Notes: generated by a model from the letters alone, not told the origin. DNA of 64,000 bases from Litoditis marina (GCA_964036275.1 OZ038433.1:23782985-23846984), one strand, 5' to 3'; counted from the first letter of the stretch, positions 46,215 through 58,299 are shown. Numbers and translations: made by a program.

Positions 46215-48310
46215 ATGTACAAGTGGTTGCTCTCAATCCTTCTTCTTATCTCTCTGAGGGATACACTGGTGACAGCATTAGGACTGTACCCAAAATAGTG
46301 AGTACTACATGAAAAAGAACCATTTGAACCGAGTTACCGTTTCCAACCCTCTCAAAGCAATATATCTTGCCAAGTGGTCTTGTAGTATGAACAGCAATTC
46401 GGTCAGAACTGGGCGAATTATCAATTACATCTCTTCACGGGATCCAGCCACTTAGTTATGATCAAAATACATCTGAAGTCGTGACTGATATAGTCGTAGT
46501 GAGATAAAGGACTCTTTTTGTGCTGTATCAGAACACTAAGTGAGAAGGTGCACATCAGCGCGACTTTGGAAAATACCGTTTCTCGACGTATCAAACTTTC
46601 ATTTTGGCCTTCGCGCACTTGAGGACCGATGAAAAACTTAGATAAGATCATTCACAAAGTGCATCCAGATCAAATGAACCTAGAACCCCCAGTGTTGTCG
46701 CAGTTTAGGTTTTAGAAGAAGAAAAACTCGCTCAACATACCGAAATTTCTCAAAACATTTTTCAAGGTGTTACTAGTTGAACGAACTGATTTTTGTTTTG
46801 CTGAGCTGAGCAAGCTAAGTTGAGAGATAGTTTTAGCGTTCATGAGAGCGTCTGAGGAAATTTCGGTATTTGCACCGAAACAAATGCATATTTTGTCGGC
46901 TTCTTGTTTTTTTAAATCTGAAAGTCTGATCCTAAATATTTTTGGACTCATTTTATACGATCTAAAAGGTGTTTCAACGGCACATTCACACCGGAATTGA
47001 AAATTAAGAGTGTCGATTGACTTCAGAATATGGCGTTTTTGAGTTGTTTAGAGAAACATGTATTTAAAGTGTTGTCTCGAGTACAGTCGAGTTTTGGGTT
47101 GGACTTAAACAACCCTAAGTCGCAGCGGTAAAAAAGTTGTTGTATTAAATCATGGTGGTTTATAATTTTGTTCGTGTTCAGTATGCTGCAAAACGACGAG
47201 TACGTGGTGCGGAACCCGTTCCACGACTTCTACATGGGAAGGACTTCGATGGAGGAAATGATCAACCAAGACTACATGTGCCACCATTTTCTCTACACCC
47301 AGCTATCACATCTCAAAAAAGGAGTTCGATGTGCTGATGGTGAGAAACATCCCGCAGTGTTGTGTGTCTCCGAGACAAGCACATTGATTATCTCGAAAAA
47401 TTTCGGATGATATATTAATTACTAGTCAAACGCCTGGTTCAAATTGCCACTAGAATTGCTTCTGGCCCTGATTCAAGAGGATCTTGGTAATCCGAATTGT
47501 CATCTGGCAGAAAGACTTCTGTATAGTTCTGCAAGAAATATCCAGCTTATCCTAGATTTGAATGAAAAAGTTAACAACAAAGACCAACTCGTGCGTTCTC
47601 GTCTTGCGTGGAGGCAACGAATCGAGAAAGTGCATCTTCAGTAAAAGATGTATCTCACTGTGCGGTAAACATCCTACTTCCAACAATGAGAAATATGGAA
47701 GCAAAATGTTAGCTTACGTTTTGCTAAGTGCTTGCACTTTATCTTCTCGTCACTAGGAAGAGATTAGAAAAACAGAACATGCACCTTGTGTTATCATCAG
47801 CAAACTTGCTTGATGGAGGGAGATGCTAGTATCTAACAGCAAGCTGTATACGATTTCATTCTCTGAATAATATATTTAATATCTGTGACAAAGATCTGTG
47901 ACATGTATGATGAACACCGCCTCGTAACGAAGCGACGTGAATGAATAAATATGAAAAATATGAAACCTCTAAAAGTGAAGATGCCATAATTCGATAGCTC
48001 ATTGTACGCATGGGTTTTCCATGGATGTTGTCTTGTTGTATATTGACTGTATAAGAAAGTGTAAGTGTAGTTATGATAAGTTTAAAGCAAATAATCTGTT
48101 TTTATTTCAGCCGACTTTGCCGCTCAACTGAAAAAAGTGACCGAGAAGTGCTGCAGAGATGAGTTCAGTATAGGCTGTCGTTTCCGAGATCTCGTGCCTC
48201 TCGGATGCAACAACAACCATTGTATGAAGAGATGCGAGAAGGTTGGTGGATGTGAATTGTTTGATATTCATATTAGACCGGCTGAAACTCATACAGTCCG
48301 CCTTTTATAA
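46215..48310 (+). CDS. secreted cysteine-rich protein, three exons, 146 aa
   Basis: Exons are 46215-46297, 47182-47339 and 48111-48310 (TAA 48308-48310), in phases 2 and 1, with GTGAGT, GTGAGA donors and TGTTCAG, TTATTTCAG acceptors. The product starts with a signal peptide (KWLLSILLLISL, cleavage probably near residue 21). Then come a conserved EYVVRNPFHDFY block (34-45) and nine cysteines: C61, C78, the pair C94-C95, C103, C113, C118, C122 and C128. The odd number suggests dimerisation or a free thiol. Exon 2 has a same-length paralogue at 63496-63653 and a decayed one at about 51320-51395. The CC pair is insulin-like at first sight, but the spacing does not fit insulin chains. Function unknown; probably extracellular. 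Confidence 0.82.
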
Positions 48311-48879
48311 GCAAAACTTATGCTGTACGGTCTGGTTTGCATTTTAACACACGCGAGAGTATAGTTGGGCGATAGAGGTCGGCGGTATGGAACTATTGAG
48401 ATACAAGTTTGATCACAGTGAAACAGCTCACACTCCCTCTTCAATTCTAACCATAACAGCATAAACTACGTCGTGGTAACATCAGGGACGTCTACAAAAC
48501 GTTCTCAAGTGCACATCATGCGTTAAGCGGTTTAGATTCACAATCACTCACATTATGTTTATCCTGCATATTCGACTGAACCAAATCGGCTTTTAGAACA
48601 CACAGAATAAAGTCTACCTCATTACTATAATGGACCTCCGAAATAGAAACATCATTTGAGGCTCATGGCTCATCTCTCCAGAGTAAAGTCTGTACTTTAA
48701 AAGCCGATTGTCGTTAGTAAAACCTCAGTCAATGCTTTTCCGGTGCTGAAAGACGGCTGGATTGCTAAACATATACATGAAAATACACCAATCTACATTT
48801 TACGGAGTAGAAAAGTGTTCGTCAGATGAGAAAGCACATGAATACATGGATGGTATGAGCCCAGACCGCGTCTTTATGA

Positions 48880-49642
48880 GGGCTGCGGTTTGCACGTGCA
48901 ACTATTGAGTATCGACCAGGTGCTGACCGAAATTCATTGGATGTTCATGGTCAGTCTCAGGTGTTCCAGGTGCCTGATATACTCGAGGGCGAGATAGCGG
49001 ACGTATTGAGGACAGAACCCGAGGGACCGGTGAAAACCTTCTTCACCAACATCACCGACTACCTGGATGTATTGCCCGACGTGCTCGGGGAAGATAGTGC
49101 CATAAAGGAGAGAAACAGCATGTTGTTGTGAGTTTCGCTAGAACTTTAGAACACTTTATGTACAACATCCCAACTATTAGCTTTTTTTCCGTCATTTCGA
49201 CGACTCTACAATGTCAAGCTTGCATGAACTGAAAATGGGATTAGATTATTCAATAATCTAACTTTCTAATTAAGATTAACATATCACGTAAACATGAAAT
49301 ACAAGAATCTTTGAAGTCAACATTCTTGTTGGGACAGTTTTCTCTTTCGTTCACTTTTTAGTTATTATGTTGATGGATTTTGGAAGCCCAAGCTGTCACA
49401 ATTCACATTTAAGCAATAGTTAGTTCAAAGTACGAAAAGGCGCCAAGTTATACGTTTCCAACAAACTATTCTATTTCCGAACGTCAACATTGAGTTTCAG
49501 ACAGCATCTCTCGTTCGGAAAGTGGCATCCCAGTTTGTTGAAGAACTTAGTGCGGGACATTATGGAGTTGCCGGTAGAAGACGTAAAGAAGCTGGTTGGG
49601 AAAGTTATGGAAGAGAACCGAAAAATTACAAACCGATTCTAA
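48880..49642 (+). CDS. unrecognised two-exon gene, 5' end uncertain
   Basis: Exon 48880-49127 (frame open after the TGA at 48877-48879) joins 49501-49642 through a GTGAGT donor and GAGTTTCAG acceptor in phase 2; TAA at 49640-49642. The product is acidic then basic: PDILEGEIADVLRTEPEGP, then FFTNITDYLDVLPDVLG, then WHPSLLKNLVRDIMELPVED and KKLVGKVMEENRKI. It is probably helical. No in-frame ATG is seen upstream, so a first exon may be missing. It lies 0.6 kb downstream of the cysteine-rich gene, on the same strand. A remnant of both exons sits in the duplicated block at 53.05-53.4 kb, which supports its being a real ancestral gene. No domain recognised. Confidence 0.6.
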
Positions 49643-50464
49643 ATACGTATGCTAGAACATCCCGACTCCTTCACTTTCTCAAGGTTCTCTTGGTTTTTTT
49701 CCCTACTTAGCAACACTCGTATACTGGCGGGATGTGAGAGCTGAGAAACAGCGTATTTCTGAGGAGGTACAGGGACAGAGATCGGGATGTCCCTGAATAC
49801 GGCACATGTACAATGATTGTATTTCAAAGTTTCCTTCTCGGTTCTATGGATATTGTGTACATACCTCTCTGTAGTTTGTAAAAGTCGATTAAGTATTTGA
49901 AAACCAAACGATGACTTAGAGAAACCTGACGTCCGTTCAGATAATATGAACTGTGATGACCTATAACTTGTATATTTGATCTCAATATGCTTGTTGTGCT
50001 CTGCTCTTTTAGATTGAGTAATCCCTATTCAGCACCCAGCTGCAAAATTGCAGACTGGTTATCGAGCCAGATATTTTTTTTACTAAACCAACCACACTTG
50101 TCCGTTACTACATTAGTTGTACATGTTTAATATCTACCTCAATTTCCGCTGTATGAAGATAAATAATAATATTCAGTGTTTGAAATCGGATACCGGAAGT
50201 TATATCCCGAACAATGATGTACGAGGAAAAAATAATTGGAATTACACAAATACCTAGAGAGCATTTGATCTCAACCAGTTCGAGGAATAGACAGATTTCC
50301 GTAAGATCGCCATGGATCAAAAATTACAGTATATTCTTGATTCAAATTACAAAACTGACCAGTTGTTCTCTCTTTTGTCAAAATGTTTGGCAGGTAGGAT
50401 ATATATACATATATATAGATCTTGCAGTCTACAGGTTGCTATATTATCATCTCATGTGCGTTGG
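49643..50464. other. 3' flank, no gene
   Basis: The stretch around 50015-50065 (CAGCACCCAGCTGCAAAATT) is similar to 53632-53690, marking the right side of the tandem segmental duplication. No exon seen. Confidence 0.5.
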
Positions 50465-50938
50465 TTAAAGGGACCGTTCCTCTTTAATTTGGAGGTTCGA
50501 GCTGATTAGTCGATATTGTTCACATTGAAAAACCAAAATCATTCATATAGGTGTCAACTTCCTGTCTTGCTCCGTGCTCTCGAAAATGCGGCGCGACCAC
50601 GCGCACGTACATACACCGCCGAGTTCACCTACGTACAAAATTTTCAAAATGTCCACAAAATTACAAAACCATATTCAAAACATGGCCAAAATTACCAATA
50701 TGAAATCTGTGGAAAAATATTTGTAAGTATCATGAAAACTACAAAGCGGTGATAGAATAAGGATTTCTGCATTACAGTAACCCAGATCCTGTTCGCTTCT
50801 GTTTTGCTCCGTAATAATGTGTTTTTTTAAACTCTCTGTACGTAAGGTATAAACTTTTATCTCAAAACAGAATAAATGACTTTTTTCATATTTCAAAAAT
50901 CACCTACATTGCACATTATAGAGATACGGTCCCTTTAA
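50465..50938. mobile_element. piggyBac-like MITE copy 1
   Basis: Flanked by TTAA on both sides (50465-50468 and 50935-50938), with inverted ends AGGGACCGT and ACGGTCCCT. TTAA target duplications are characteristic of piggyBac elements. About 85-90% similar by eye to 57828-58299. No transposase. Confidence 0.75.
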
Positions 50939-51279
50939 CACTCAATTATGAGGAATTAGTTATGTGATTCGAAAGATGTCAGTAGAATACAATCCATTCA
51001 TCCATAAGAATCAGTCATGCTACTTATCTATCTTTGTTTACAGCCATTGACGTAATTCAAGAAAATGGTTTTGCGGATAACGAACGGATGCGGAACGGAA
51101 ATGGGCCAAATTATGTTCAAAAACATCGTTGCGAACTGTTCTAGCGCTAGTGTTGCCTATACCTTCGGCTTGTAATGTCTTAAGAGAGAAAACAATAAAT
51201 TTTCCTAATTAAATTGTGCTGTATACAACACACATCTACTCATATCAAGGTAGTGACCGCTCGGCTAGAGAAACGGTTT
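50939..51279. other. no gene recognised
   Basis: Spacer between the MITE and the decayed gene copy; nothing supported. Confidence 0.45.
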
Positions 51280-51402
51280 CTCACTACATCTACTATCGTG
51301 AACCGTGACACAACAACTGGCAAACTCGTTTCACGACTTCGAGAACCTCCATGGATGATAAAACATGGTTGTGTGCCACCACATCCTTTACACCGAGCGC
51401 GC

Positions 51403-51426
51403 GCGCTCTCTCTCTCTCTCTCTCTC

Positions 51427-51500
<74 letters not shown>
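51403..51500. repeat. CT microsatellite
   Basis: Nearly pure (CT)n beginning after GCGCGCG, inside the pseudogene exon-2 remnant. Length may be misassembled. Confidence 0.97.
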
Positions 51501-51507
<7 letters not shown>

Positions 51508-52077
51508 CGCTCTTTCTTTCTACCTATCTATCTTTCTCAATCTCTTTCTCTGTGCTGATTGTAAGAAACTATGGATATTTACATGATTCACCCTTTTCAA
51601 AGCAAGCCCAAACGATTTTGCCCGATCTCGCGGTGGTTGTTTTATCATGATTTGTATATACCTTGGTAATTGATACAAAACGTGCAAATTCGAGCAAATT
51701 CGCGAGAAGAATCCACAGCTCATCCTGGATTCGGAGAAAAATTTGAGCAGAGATCTATTTGCAATCAATGTGATGCAAAAAGCGAATTCGGGCAAAAATA
51801 ATTTTTGATTTGTCGTCAATGTGAATGTTATACTACGCTTTGCTAAGTGCTTGCACTTTTCTATTCCGTCACTGAAAGAAGATTAGGGACATGGAATGAA
51901 TCCTTCCTGTTATTATCAGAATACTTGTTGACTGAGGGATTTTAGTAGTAGTCAGCAGTGAGATCGAACCACGCCGATGATGAAGTCATAGAGCGGTTCT
52001 AAGGCAATCAGCATTTGCCGCAAAACTGAAAAAAGTTACCGAGAAGTGGTGCAGAGACGAGTTCAGTATAGGTTGTA

Positions 52078-52488
52078 ATAATATTATTTTACAGCAACTA
52101 TTTCAGCCGTTTGTTGTAGTCGTCGCCAACAGAAAAGCGGGAGGGTACTGTATGTATAACTTTCCGCTGTGTACGCACACATGTCTTCGATTCCAAAGCT
52201 AGACCGTTATGTGCACTGATAGCGCAGAGTCAGTGCCTTGCTACGGATAGTTTGCTCGCAGGTTCGATTCCGGCTAGAGACAGAAATTTATAAATTTGGC
52301 ACCCACTATACTTTATGCTTACTATAACAACCAAAATAATGATCACATTATCCGTAGAGGGGTGAGTTCCGTAGATGAGAAACTAGGCATGGGTGAGCTT
52401 CATTACCAGCTCATGTGGTCCGCCATGAGATCGAACAATGGTGTTATGAGTGCTAGCTCGCACACAACCAGTCGATCACCCCCTGAAG
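52078..52488 (+). mobile_element. tRNA-derived SINE-like insertion in pseudogene
   Basis: Inserted into exon 3 of the pseudogene and bracketed by the 9-bp duplication TAGGTTGTA (52069-52077 and 52489-52497). The interior has a Pol III A-box-like TAGCGCAGAGTCAG at about 52220 and an exact B box GGTTCGATTCC at 52261-52271. About 220 bp (52115-52325) is homologous to the reverse complement of 54640-54853. The remaining ~160 bp on the right is not shared, so the inserted DNA may be SINE plus extra sequence. Confidence 0.7.
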
Positions 52489-53049
52489 TAGGTTGTAGTT
52501 TTCGAGATATCATTTCTCTCGGATGTAACATTAACCATTGTAGAAAGAGATGCAAAATGATTGGTGGATGTGAGTTCCTGAGATATCCATGACATTGGAC
52601 ATCCAAAATAGAAACATCGTTTGACGTGATAGAAACCATCAACTTTTTTCTGAACAAGCTTTTTGTATACGAAACAGTTTTTCCTCAATAAAATCTCAGT
52701 CGACGTTATCCCGCTGAACGACCATTGTAATACTGAGCATATAATATGTGATATCAAATAAGAAATAAACTGAACAGTAGTTTGATCTCAAAACTCAGAA
52801 CAAAACTTTTTTTTTCTCATTTTGACCCAAAATGAAAGGGCAGCAACTACGAAGACAGCAATATAGAGAAACATGGCCGTATTGGCTTGCTTGCGGTATG
52901 ACCGCTAATGTACACCCTTACACAGAAACAAGTATCTGCAAATTTGGTCCTTGGTTTCAAAAATCGCAAAATTATCGATTGAACCGCCAGGAAGGAGATA
53001 GAAATCGATACCCAGAATAGATGATCAGTAACCTACGTGCTTTGTTGTC

Positions 53050-53425
53050 ATCTACTCGAGGGTGAGATTCGTTGAGAAAAACACCCACAACAGCGGTGAA
53101 TTCGTTTTTTTTATCCGTTTTTATGTATCATTATCATGTTGCTTATTTTGCGCGCCCGAACCAGAGCCCGAGCCAAACCTCAGCATTAACTCATCCTTAG
53201 CTGTCACCTCACAAGGCTTTTTTTTATAGTTTTCTGTAGATTGGTTTGTCATGATCAAAGAACACAAAAACAGGAATAATATGTATTTGAAAATGTCCCC
53301 GGAAGTTAACTTCAAATTTCAGAGAACACTTCTCGTCCGAGAAGTGGCATCTGATGATTCTCAGTGCGGAATAAACTGAAGTTTCTGATCGCAGAGCTAG
53401 TTTGAGAGGTTGATGAAACAAAAGC
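53050..53425 (+). pseudogene. remnant of the 48.9-kb gene
   Basis: 53052-53075 (CTACTCGAGGGTGAGAT) matches the start of PDILEGEI coding sequence. 53318-53390 (TTTCAG acceptor, GAACACTTCTCGTCCGAGAAGTGGCATC) matches the second exon start at 49501. Most of the first exon is deleted and the frame is lost. Order and spacing repeat those at 48.9-49.6 kb. Confidence 0.65.
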
Positions 53426-53429
53426 AAAA

Positions 53430-54629
53430 CAGTACAGACGTTGCAGATATGTAGTTTGTCCGTAATTCATCGTTTCACGCTAATTTCCGGATATGTAATA
53501 TAGTATTAGTTGATCGAGTAAGTAACCTTACTCTGACGCAAAAGATGTTGACGTGATAGCTCAGATTATAAGAGCTGTTATGACGCATAATTCGTAGAGT
53601 GGATCTCACCATGGTTGTTGTGCTCTGCCATTTCAGTAATCCGTGGTCAGCACTCAGCTGCAGAATGTTAGAATAATTATCAGGCCTAATACCATGCGTG
53701 TTAAAAGCGAACTACACAAGTCGGTCAATAGGCTAGTTATAGTGATCTAGGCATGCAAATCAAAATTGAATCAGTTCAAACTTCACTTCAAGTTTTGCTG
53801 TGTGATGTAAGCAGTAATTTTAATTTGTTTGCAAAAGCAATTAACCAGTCGACATCTCGGGTACAATGATATGATGAGAGAGATCAAAATGCTGAAAATT
53901 ACCAGACTATCTGGCAAAGCTATGAATTAAACTCAGTCCCAGAATTTTTCGAGTCACATTTCCAATATTTAAGATCAGGCCAGACCTCTGCGTTTCACGC
54001 ACTGTCTCACAGTGTGTTGTGCACTGTCTCACAGTGTCTCACAGTTTCAAGCACACACAGTATCGGACCGGCGAGACAATAGGTGGAACACGGATGTAAA
54101 GCTCGTGAAATCCTTGTGAGCTTGACGCAGGTGGCTACCGGGCCAGGCTTTAACTATTTCCTGACCAAAGAGTGAGGAAGTTGCCTCGAAGCAAAGTTGA
54201 TTGTTCTTGTTTTTTGCAGCTCCGTGGGCTGCATCTTGCAGAAGTTTGTGGTCGTTGATTTTGTCATTTGGTCGTTTTCGCATGAGCCCGCCTTGAAAAT
54301 CTGCCTATTCTTCCCTAAAGCAACTCATTAGTGATAACGAATTGGTTGCTCTGCTTAGACACTACAAGCACAGGATATAAGAGCAATCACCACATTCCTA
54401 GAACTGTACGCAGCGATGTTTGTGAGCAAGGATTCCCCAGCTAAGCTCAGCTTATTCATCATTCATTGTTAGAAAGACCATCCACTTTTGTGACCTCACA
54501 GGCTGTTTATCAAGATAAATACGCAGCTGGCCAGGTCCGATGTGGCTGAAGCAAGTGTATTCCACTGATATCTTCCGAACTCCTCAATTCCATGCATAGA
54601 AACAAAGAACACGAATCAAAAGACACTTA
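53430..54629. other. no intact gene; duplication tail
   Basis: 53632-53690 matches 50015-50065 from the tandem duplication. A short ACTGTCTCACAGTGT repeat occurs at about 54000-54048. Nothing coding supported. Confidence 0.5.
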
Positions 54630-54860
54630 CACCGGGTGTGATCACGGTATAGTGAGTGCCAAATTTATAGATTTCTGTCTGTCCTCGGATTCGAACCTGC
54701 GAGCAAAAGATTGGTAGCGCGGCGCTTACTACTGCGCTATTAGAGCACGTACCCCGTAAGTTTTGAAATCTAAGACATGTGTGCGTACACAGCGAAAAGT
54801 GAGATATACAGTACCCTACCGCCTTTCTGTTGGCGACGACTATAAATCACTGCAAAACCT
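54630..54860 (-). mobile_element. tRNA-derived SINE-like element, copy 2
   Basis: The minus strand reads a TAGCGCAGTAGTAAGCGC A-box region and an exact GGTTCGAATCC B box (plus coordinates 54687-54697). Flanks are shared with the 52.1-kb copy: GTCGTCGCCAACAGAAAG and GTACTGTAT upstream, AAATTTGGCACTCACTATA downstream. A true tRNA is unlikely because conserved flanks extend about 100 bp on the 5' side and no acceptor stem closes. Confidence 0.7.
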
Positions 54861-55292
54861 GTAGAACAAGTGGCACTGGTCTGTATAAATATAATAAAAA
54901 GATAAAACGAACAATGCTGATCTCTCATGTCCAGGACTACCTCTCAAGTACCGCGGAATGAATCGTTCCTAATTTCCCCTCTTCTGTGAGAACGGACTGC
55001 CGGTATTATCAAAATGGATTTACAGGTGTTGCAGTTGTCTGTATTGATCCTGATATAATTTTGATATTATGTTTTTTGGTTCCCATTTAAGGAATATTGG
55101 AGTTCATAAGACGTCGGCAGAATACATTTGTTTCGTCACATCAGATGTGGTCAGCTGCGTAAACATCTTTATGAACAGGCAATGGGGTCACAATTATAAA
55201 CTCTTTCGGATGAAGATTGGTGAATGAGCCCCAGCTTAGCTGGGGGTGAGCTGTGTTCACAAAGATTGTTGCGTATGATGGTATGATTCCAG
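54861..55292. other. no gene recognised
   Basis: Contains a small hairpin CCCCAGCTTAGCTGGGG near 55229-55245. No exon seen before the acceptor at 55291-55292. Confidence 0.45.
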
Positions 55293-55518
55293 GGACACGG
55301 AGATGAGATTATTCCTAGATCCTCTTCTTGTAGCGTCCAAGAAGACTAATCGCTTCAGTGAAGTTATTGAATCGCTCAAAGAACAATCCACTATTGTTGA
55401 AGATGGACTGCTGGGAAAATTAATTTTACAAGAAACCGTGGTCAAAAATCGTCGCCAAAAAAGTTTCTCGCTGAAACAACTTTGCACGACATATACTCTG
55501 GTTGGAATAGCATTGTAG
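55293..55518 (+). CDS. candidate terminal exon of unrecognised gene
   Basis: An ATGATTCCAG acceptor is followed by 75 open codons to TAG 55516-55518. They include ATG at 55303 and the text LFLDPLLVASKKTNRFSEVIESLKEQ, IVEDGLLGKLIL, then KNRRQKSFSLKQL. The mix of charged and hydrophobic residues is protein-like, but there is no recognised domain, no upstream exon and no paralogue in the window. It may be a stand-alone short ORF, or a relic. Confidence 0.3.
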
Positions 55519-55995
55519 TGTGCCACAGAACAGAGGAAGTGAAATTTATAACAAGCTCTGCATTCGAATTTTTCCAGTCCGGTTGGAACAGTTCAGGAAA
55601 ACAACTGTTCTGAACCATTTTAATGAAAACGGCAACATAGTCGAATGTTTCTTCGAATGTGACTGAGATTAGGTCATTTCACGCGGTGAAGCAGAGAGAT
55701 CAGGTTTTTTAGTCAGGCACGAAAGGAGCTACTTGGGTTGAGCCGCACAAACGATTGATAACCTCTAATCAAAATTTTTCCAACTAGGACGGTTCGTTTC
55801 TGTGATCCTAGATTATAGCTGCTTAAGACACCAAATTGATGTTATGTCGTAACCATAATAGATCATCCTGAACGAAAAAATTTGGAAGAAACTAGGAAAT
55901 GTAGTTCCATGGAGCATCGATATTTGAGAAGAAGTGATCTGTATGAGAACTAGTTGTGTATGAACTGGCAAAAGTGAGTGTGATAGGGGGTGTAT

Positions 55996-57349
55996 GTGCG
56001 TGTACAAAATACGACACACCTAGTTTGCGCCTTCATTCAAAAAAGTTGGAGCGCGCGAATACAGTAATTCAAATTTTTAACTACGGTATCTAAGAACATT
56101 CAATTTTTATGTCGTTTTCACTTGTTTTTCTCAGAATTTGAATAGGGGCTCGTGATGGAATTTTCGTTTTCTAATGGATATAATGGTCTGGTGAGGAAAA
56201 TTAGAGAAGTCACTACAAACATACCGCAAAGTTGGGTTTAATGAACAAAGCGTTTTACTGATTGCTAAGAACACGTGTTACAAAGCTGTATAGTAACTTT
56301 GTATCATTCTCGTACACGTACGCTATAAATGTATAGATATTTTTGTTTAGGAGTTTAGGTTTAGACAATAGCGTTTAGCTCCAGGTTGTGTAGTTAGGAG
56401 GCTACTGGTTATTGAAGAGGTTATCTAATTTCCAACCACATGTGCTTAGAACACGTAGTACCTTGTCTAATTTCAAACATCTCAAAGCTTAATTGATATT
56501 TCTTCTGTCAAATTTGGCGGTCAAATACTCACGAATCCACACGCACAATCAGTTCTGCACCACCCAAGTTTCACATTGTCTTTGTTTACAATTACTACCA
56601 ACAAAACCCCTGATGGCTTGTTGAATCTAGTTTGTACTCAGTCTTCCTATTAGTAAAAAGCTTTTTGAATTTTCGCCCTCATTGCCGCAACTTTGGTTGA
56701 GTCAAAACATTTCCGAGTCAACAATATTATACGAGAACCTTTCAAAAGCGGCTGAACATTTTAACTGAACTTCACCGACCCTTGTTCAGTAAACGGAAAT
56801 ATGTTTGATTCGGACGCTTGATAAATTTTCGGAGAGGACTGGCGCTGTATTTCCCAGCACAGAAGAGGAAATACATGCAAAAGGAAAGTGCTAAACTTAA
56901 ATTTTCAATATATCAAACCGGTTTTGTTCTTTTCCAATATGGTGTTCAACAGAGATTTTCGATTATTCGCTGATTTTTGCAGCTCCTAAAAACGCCACGT
57001 TCTCTCTAAAATGCAACTTAAATGCAAAAGCCAAAAACATATTGAGAGTAATCGTAAATCTAGATACCCCATAGTGAGCTGTGAGCAACTCATCATATCA
57101 AGGATCTCATCGTTTCTTGTTCGTATGAGAATGTTTGATTTTTCTAAGTACTTCCATTGAAGATGAAACTGTGGGAATCATCACCAAATCCATGAAAATC
57201 ATTCAATAATTAGTAAAACCAGCAAAAAAATCCCAAAAAAACTAAATGTTCTTAGATACCGTAGTTAAAAATTTGAATTACGGTGTTTTCGCGCCCAAAT
57301 ATTTTTGATTGGAGGCGCACATTTGGTGTGTCGTATTTTGTACACGCAC
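55996..57349. mobile_element. 1354-bp non-autonomous DNA element with 105-bp TIRs
   Basis: Left TIR 55996-56100 and right TIR 57245-57349 are equal in length. They start GTGCGTGTACAAAATACGAC and end CGGTATCTAAGAACATT. Identity is high at both ends, with some differences in the middle. The interior is AT-rich with no transposase frame. No convincing target duplication, so the superfamily is unassigned. Confidence 0.8.
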
Positions 57350-57827
57350 AGGTGTAAGATACGACGAACCTGTTCAGTTATAGACTCGACAGAGGGTATA
57401 AAGCTGTAGTCTGTTACATATGTTCGTTAACCAGTCGAGTTTTGAATGCTTTCACACCAACAATATCGAGTTTTCGAGTTGCTTCTAAACTTCGAGTTTT
57501 CGAGCTATCGAGTTATTGAGTTTCTGCAATTTTCGAGTTTTCAAGGTTTAGAGTTATCGAGTTTCGAAACAGTTCAAGTTTTCTAGCTCGGAGAAAACTC
57601 GAGTTCGACTTTAACAATCTTATCGTCACCTTATACAGTAAGCTAATAATAATAATAATAATAAACTTTATCAGTACAGTGATGGACAAACAAGAGTTAC
57701 GAATTTAAACCATATGAACTGATATTTGAGAAAATACAGAAAAAGAAAAACTAGTACATGATTGATTCTGAGCTGGAATTCAGAATCAATCAATTCCAAC
57801 AATTTTTATTTATATTTTTTTTTCATT
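57350..57827. repeat. CGAGTTTTCGAG short repeats and (AAT)n
   Basis: Irregular repeats of CGAGTTTTCGAG/TTCGAGTT occur at about 57437-57605, and an AATAAT run at about 57645-57663. No gene. Confidence 0.7.
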
Positions 57828-58299
57828 TTAAAGAGACCGTTCCTCTTTAATTTGGAGGTTTGAGCTGATTAGTCGGGACTGTTAACATCAAAAAACCAAA
57901 ATCATTCATATAGGTGTCAACTCCCTGTCTTGCTCCGTGTTCTCGAAAATGCGGCGCGACCACGCGCACGTACATACCCCGCCGAGCTCACCTACGTACA
58001 AAACTTTCAAAATATCCATTTAATTACAAAACCATATTCAAAACATGGCCAGAACTACCAATATGAAATATGAGAAGAAAGTTATGTAAATATCGTGAAA
58101 ACTACAAAGCAGTGATAGATTAAGGATTGCTGCATTACAGTAACCCGAATCCTATTCGCTTCTATTTTGCTGTGTGATAATGTGGTTTGTTGAACTCTCT
58201 GTACGTAAGGTATGAACTTCCATCTCGAAACAGAACGAATGACTTTTTTCATTTCTCAAAAATTTCCTACATTGCACATTATAGAGACGGTCCCTTTAA
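57828..58299. mobile_element. piggyBac-like MITE copy 2
   Basis: Bounded by TTAA (57828-57831 and 58296-58299) with ends AGAGACCGT and ACGGTCCCT. Same order of internal blocks as 50465-50938 (GGAGGTTTGAGCTGATTAG, AATGCGGCGCGACCACGCGC). A further partial end (AAGGGACCGTACCTCTTTTT) lies at about 58835. Confidence 0.75.

Larger units (their letters stand above)
51280..52592 (+). pseudogene. decayed copy of the secreted cysteine-rich gene
   Basis: 51322-51395 resembles exon 2 of the gene at 46215 (CGTTTCACGACTTC, then TGTGCCACCACATCCTTTACACC) and is cut by a CT microsatellite (51403-51500). 52010-52077 plus 52489-52592 resembles exon 3 (AAACTGAAAAAAGTTACCGAGAAG ... CTCGGATGTAACATTAACCATTG). It is split by a 420-bp insertion, and the first cysteine of the CC pair has become tryptophan (TGGTGC). 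No first exon found. Flanking intron blocks also match 47.7-47.8 kb, so the copy arose by tandem segmental duplication. Confidence 0.85.

Noticed and set aside
46215..48310. Insulin-like peptide assignment for the cysteine-rich gene
   Set aside because: The CC pair is suggestive, but spacing to the following cysteines (7 and 9 residues) and between C61 and C78 (16 residues) does not fit insulin A and B chains.
52213..52290. Functional tRNA genes at 52.2 kb and 54.7 kb
   Set aside because: A and B boxes are good, but no acceptor stem closes and homology between the two copies extends about 100 bp upstream, as in a SINE-like repeat.
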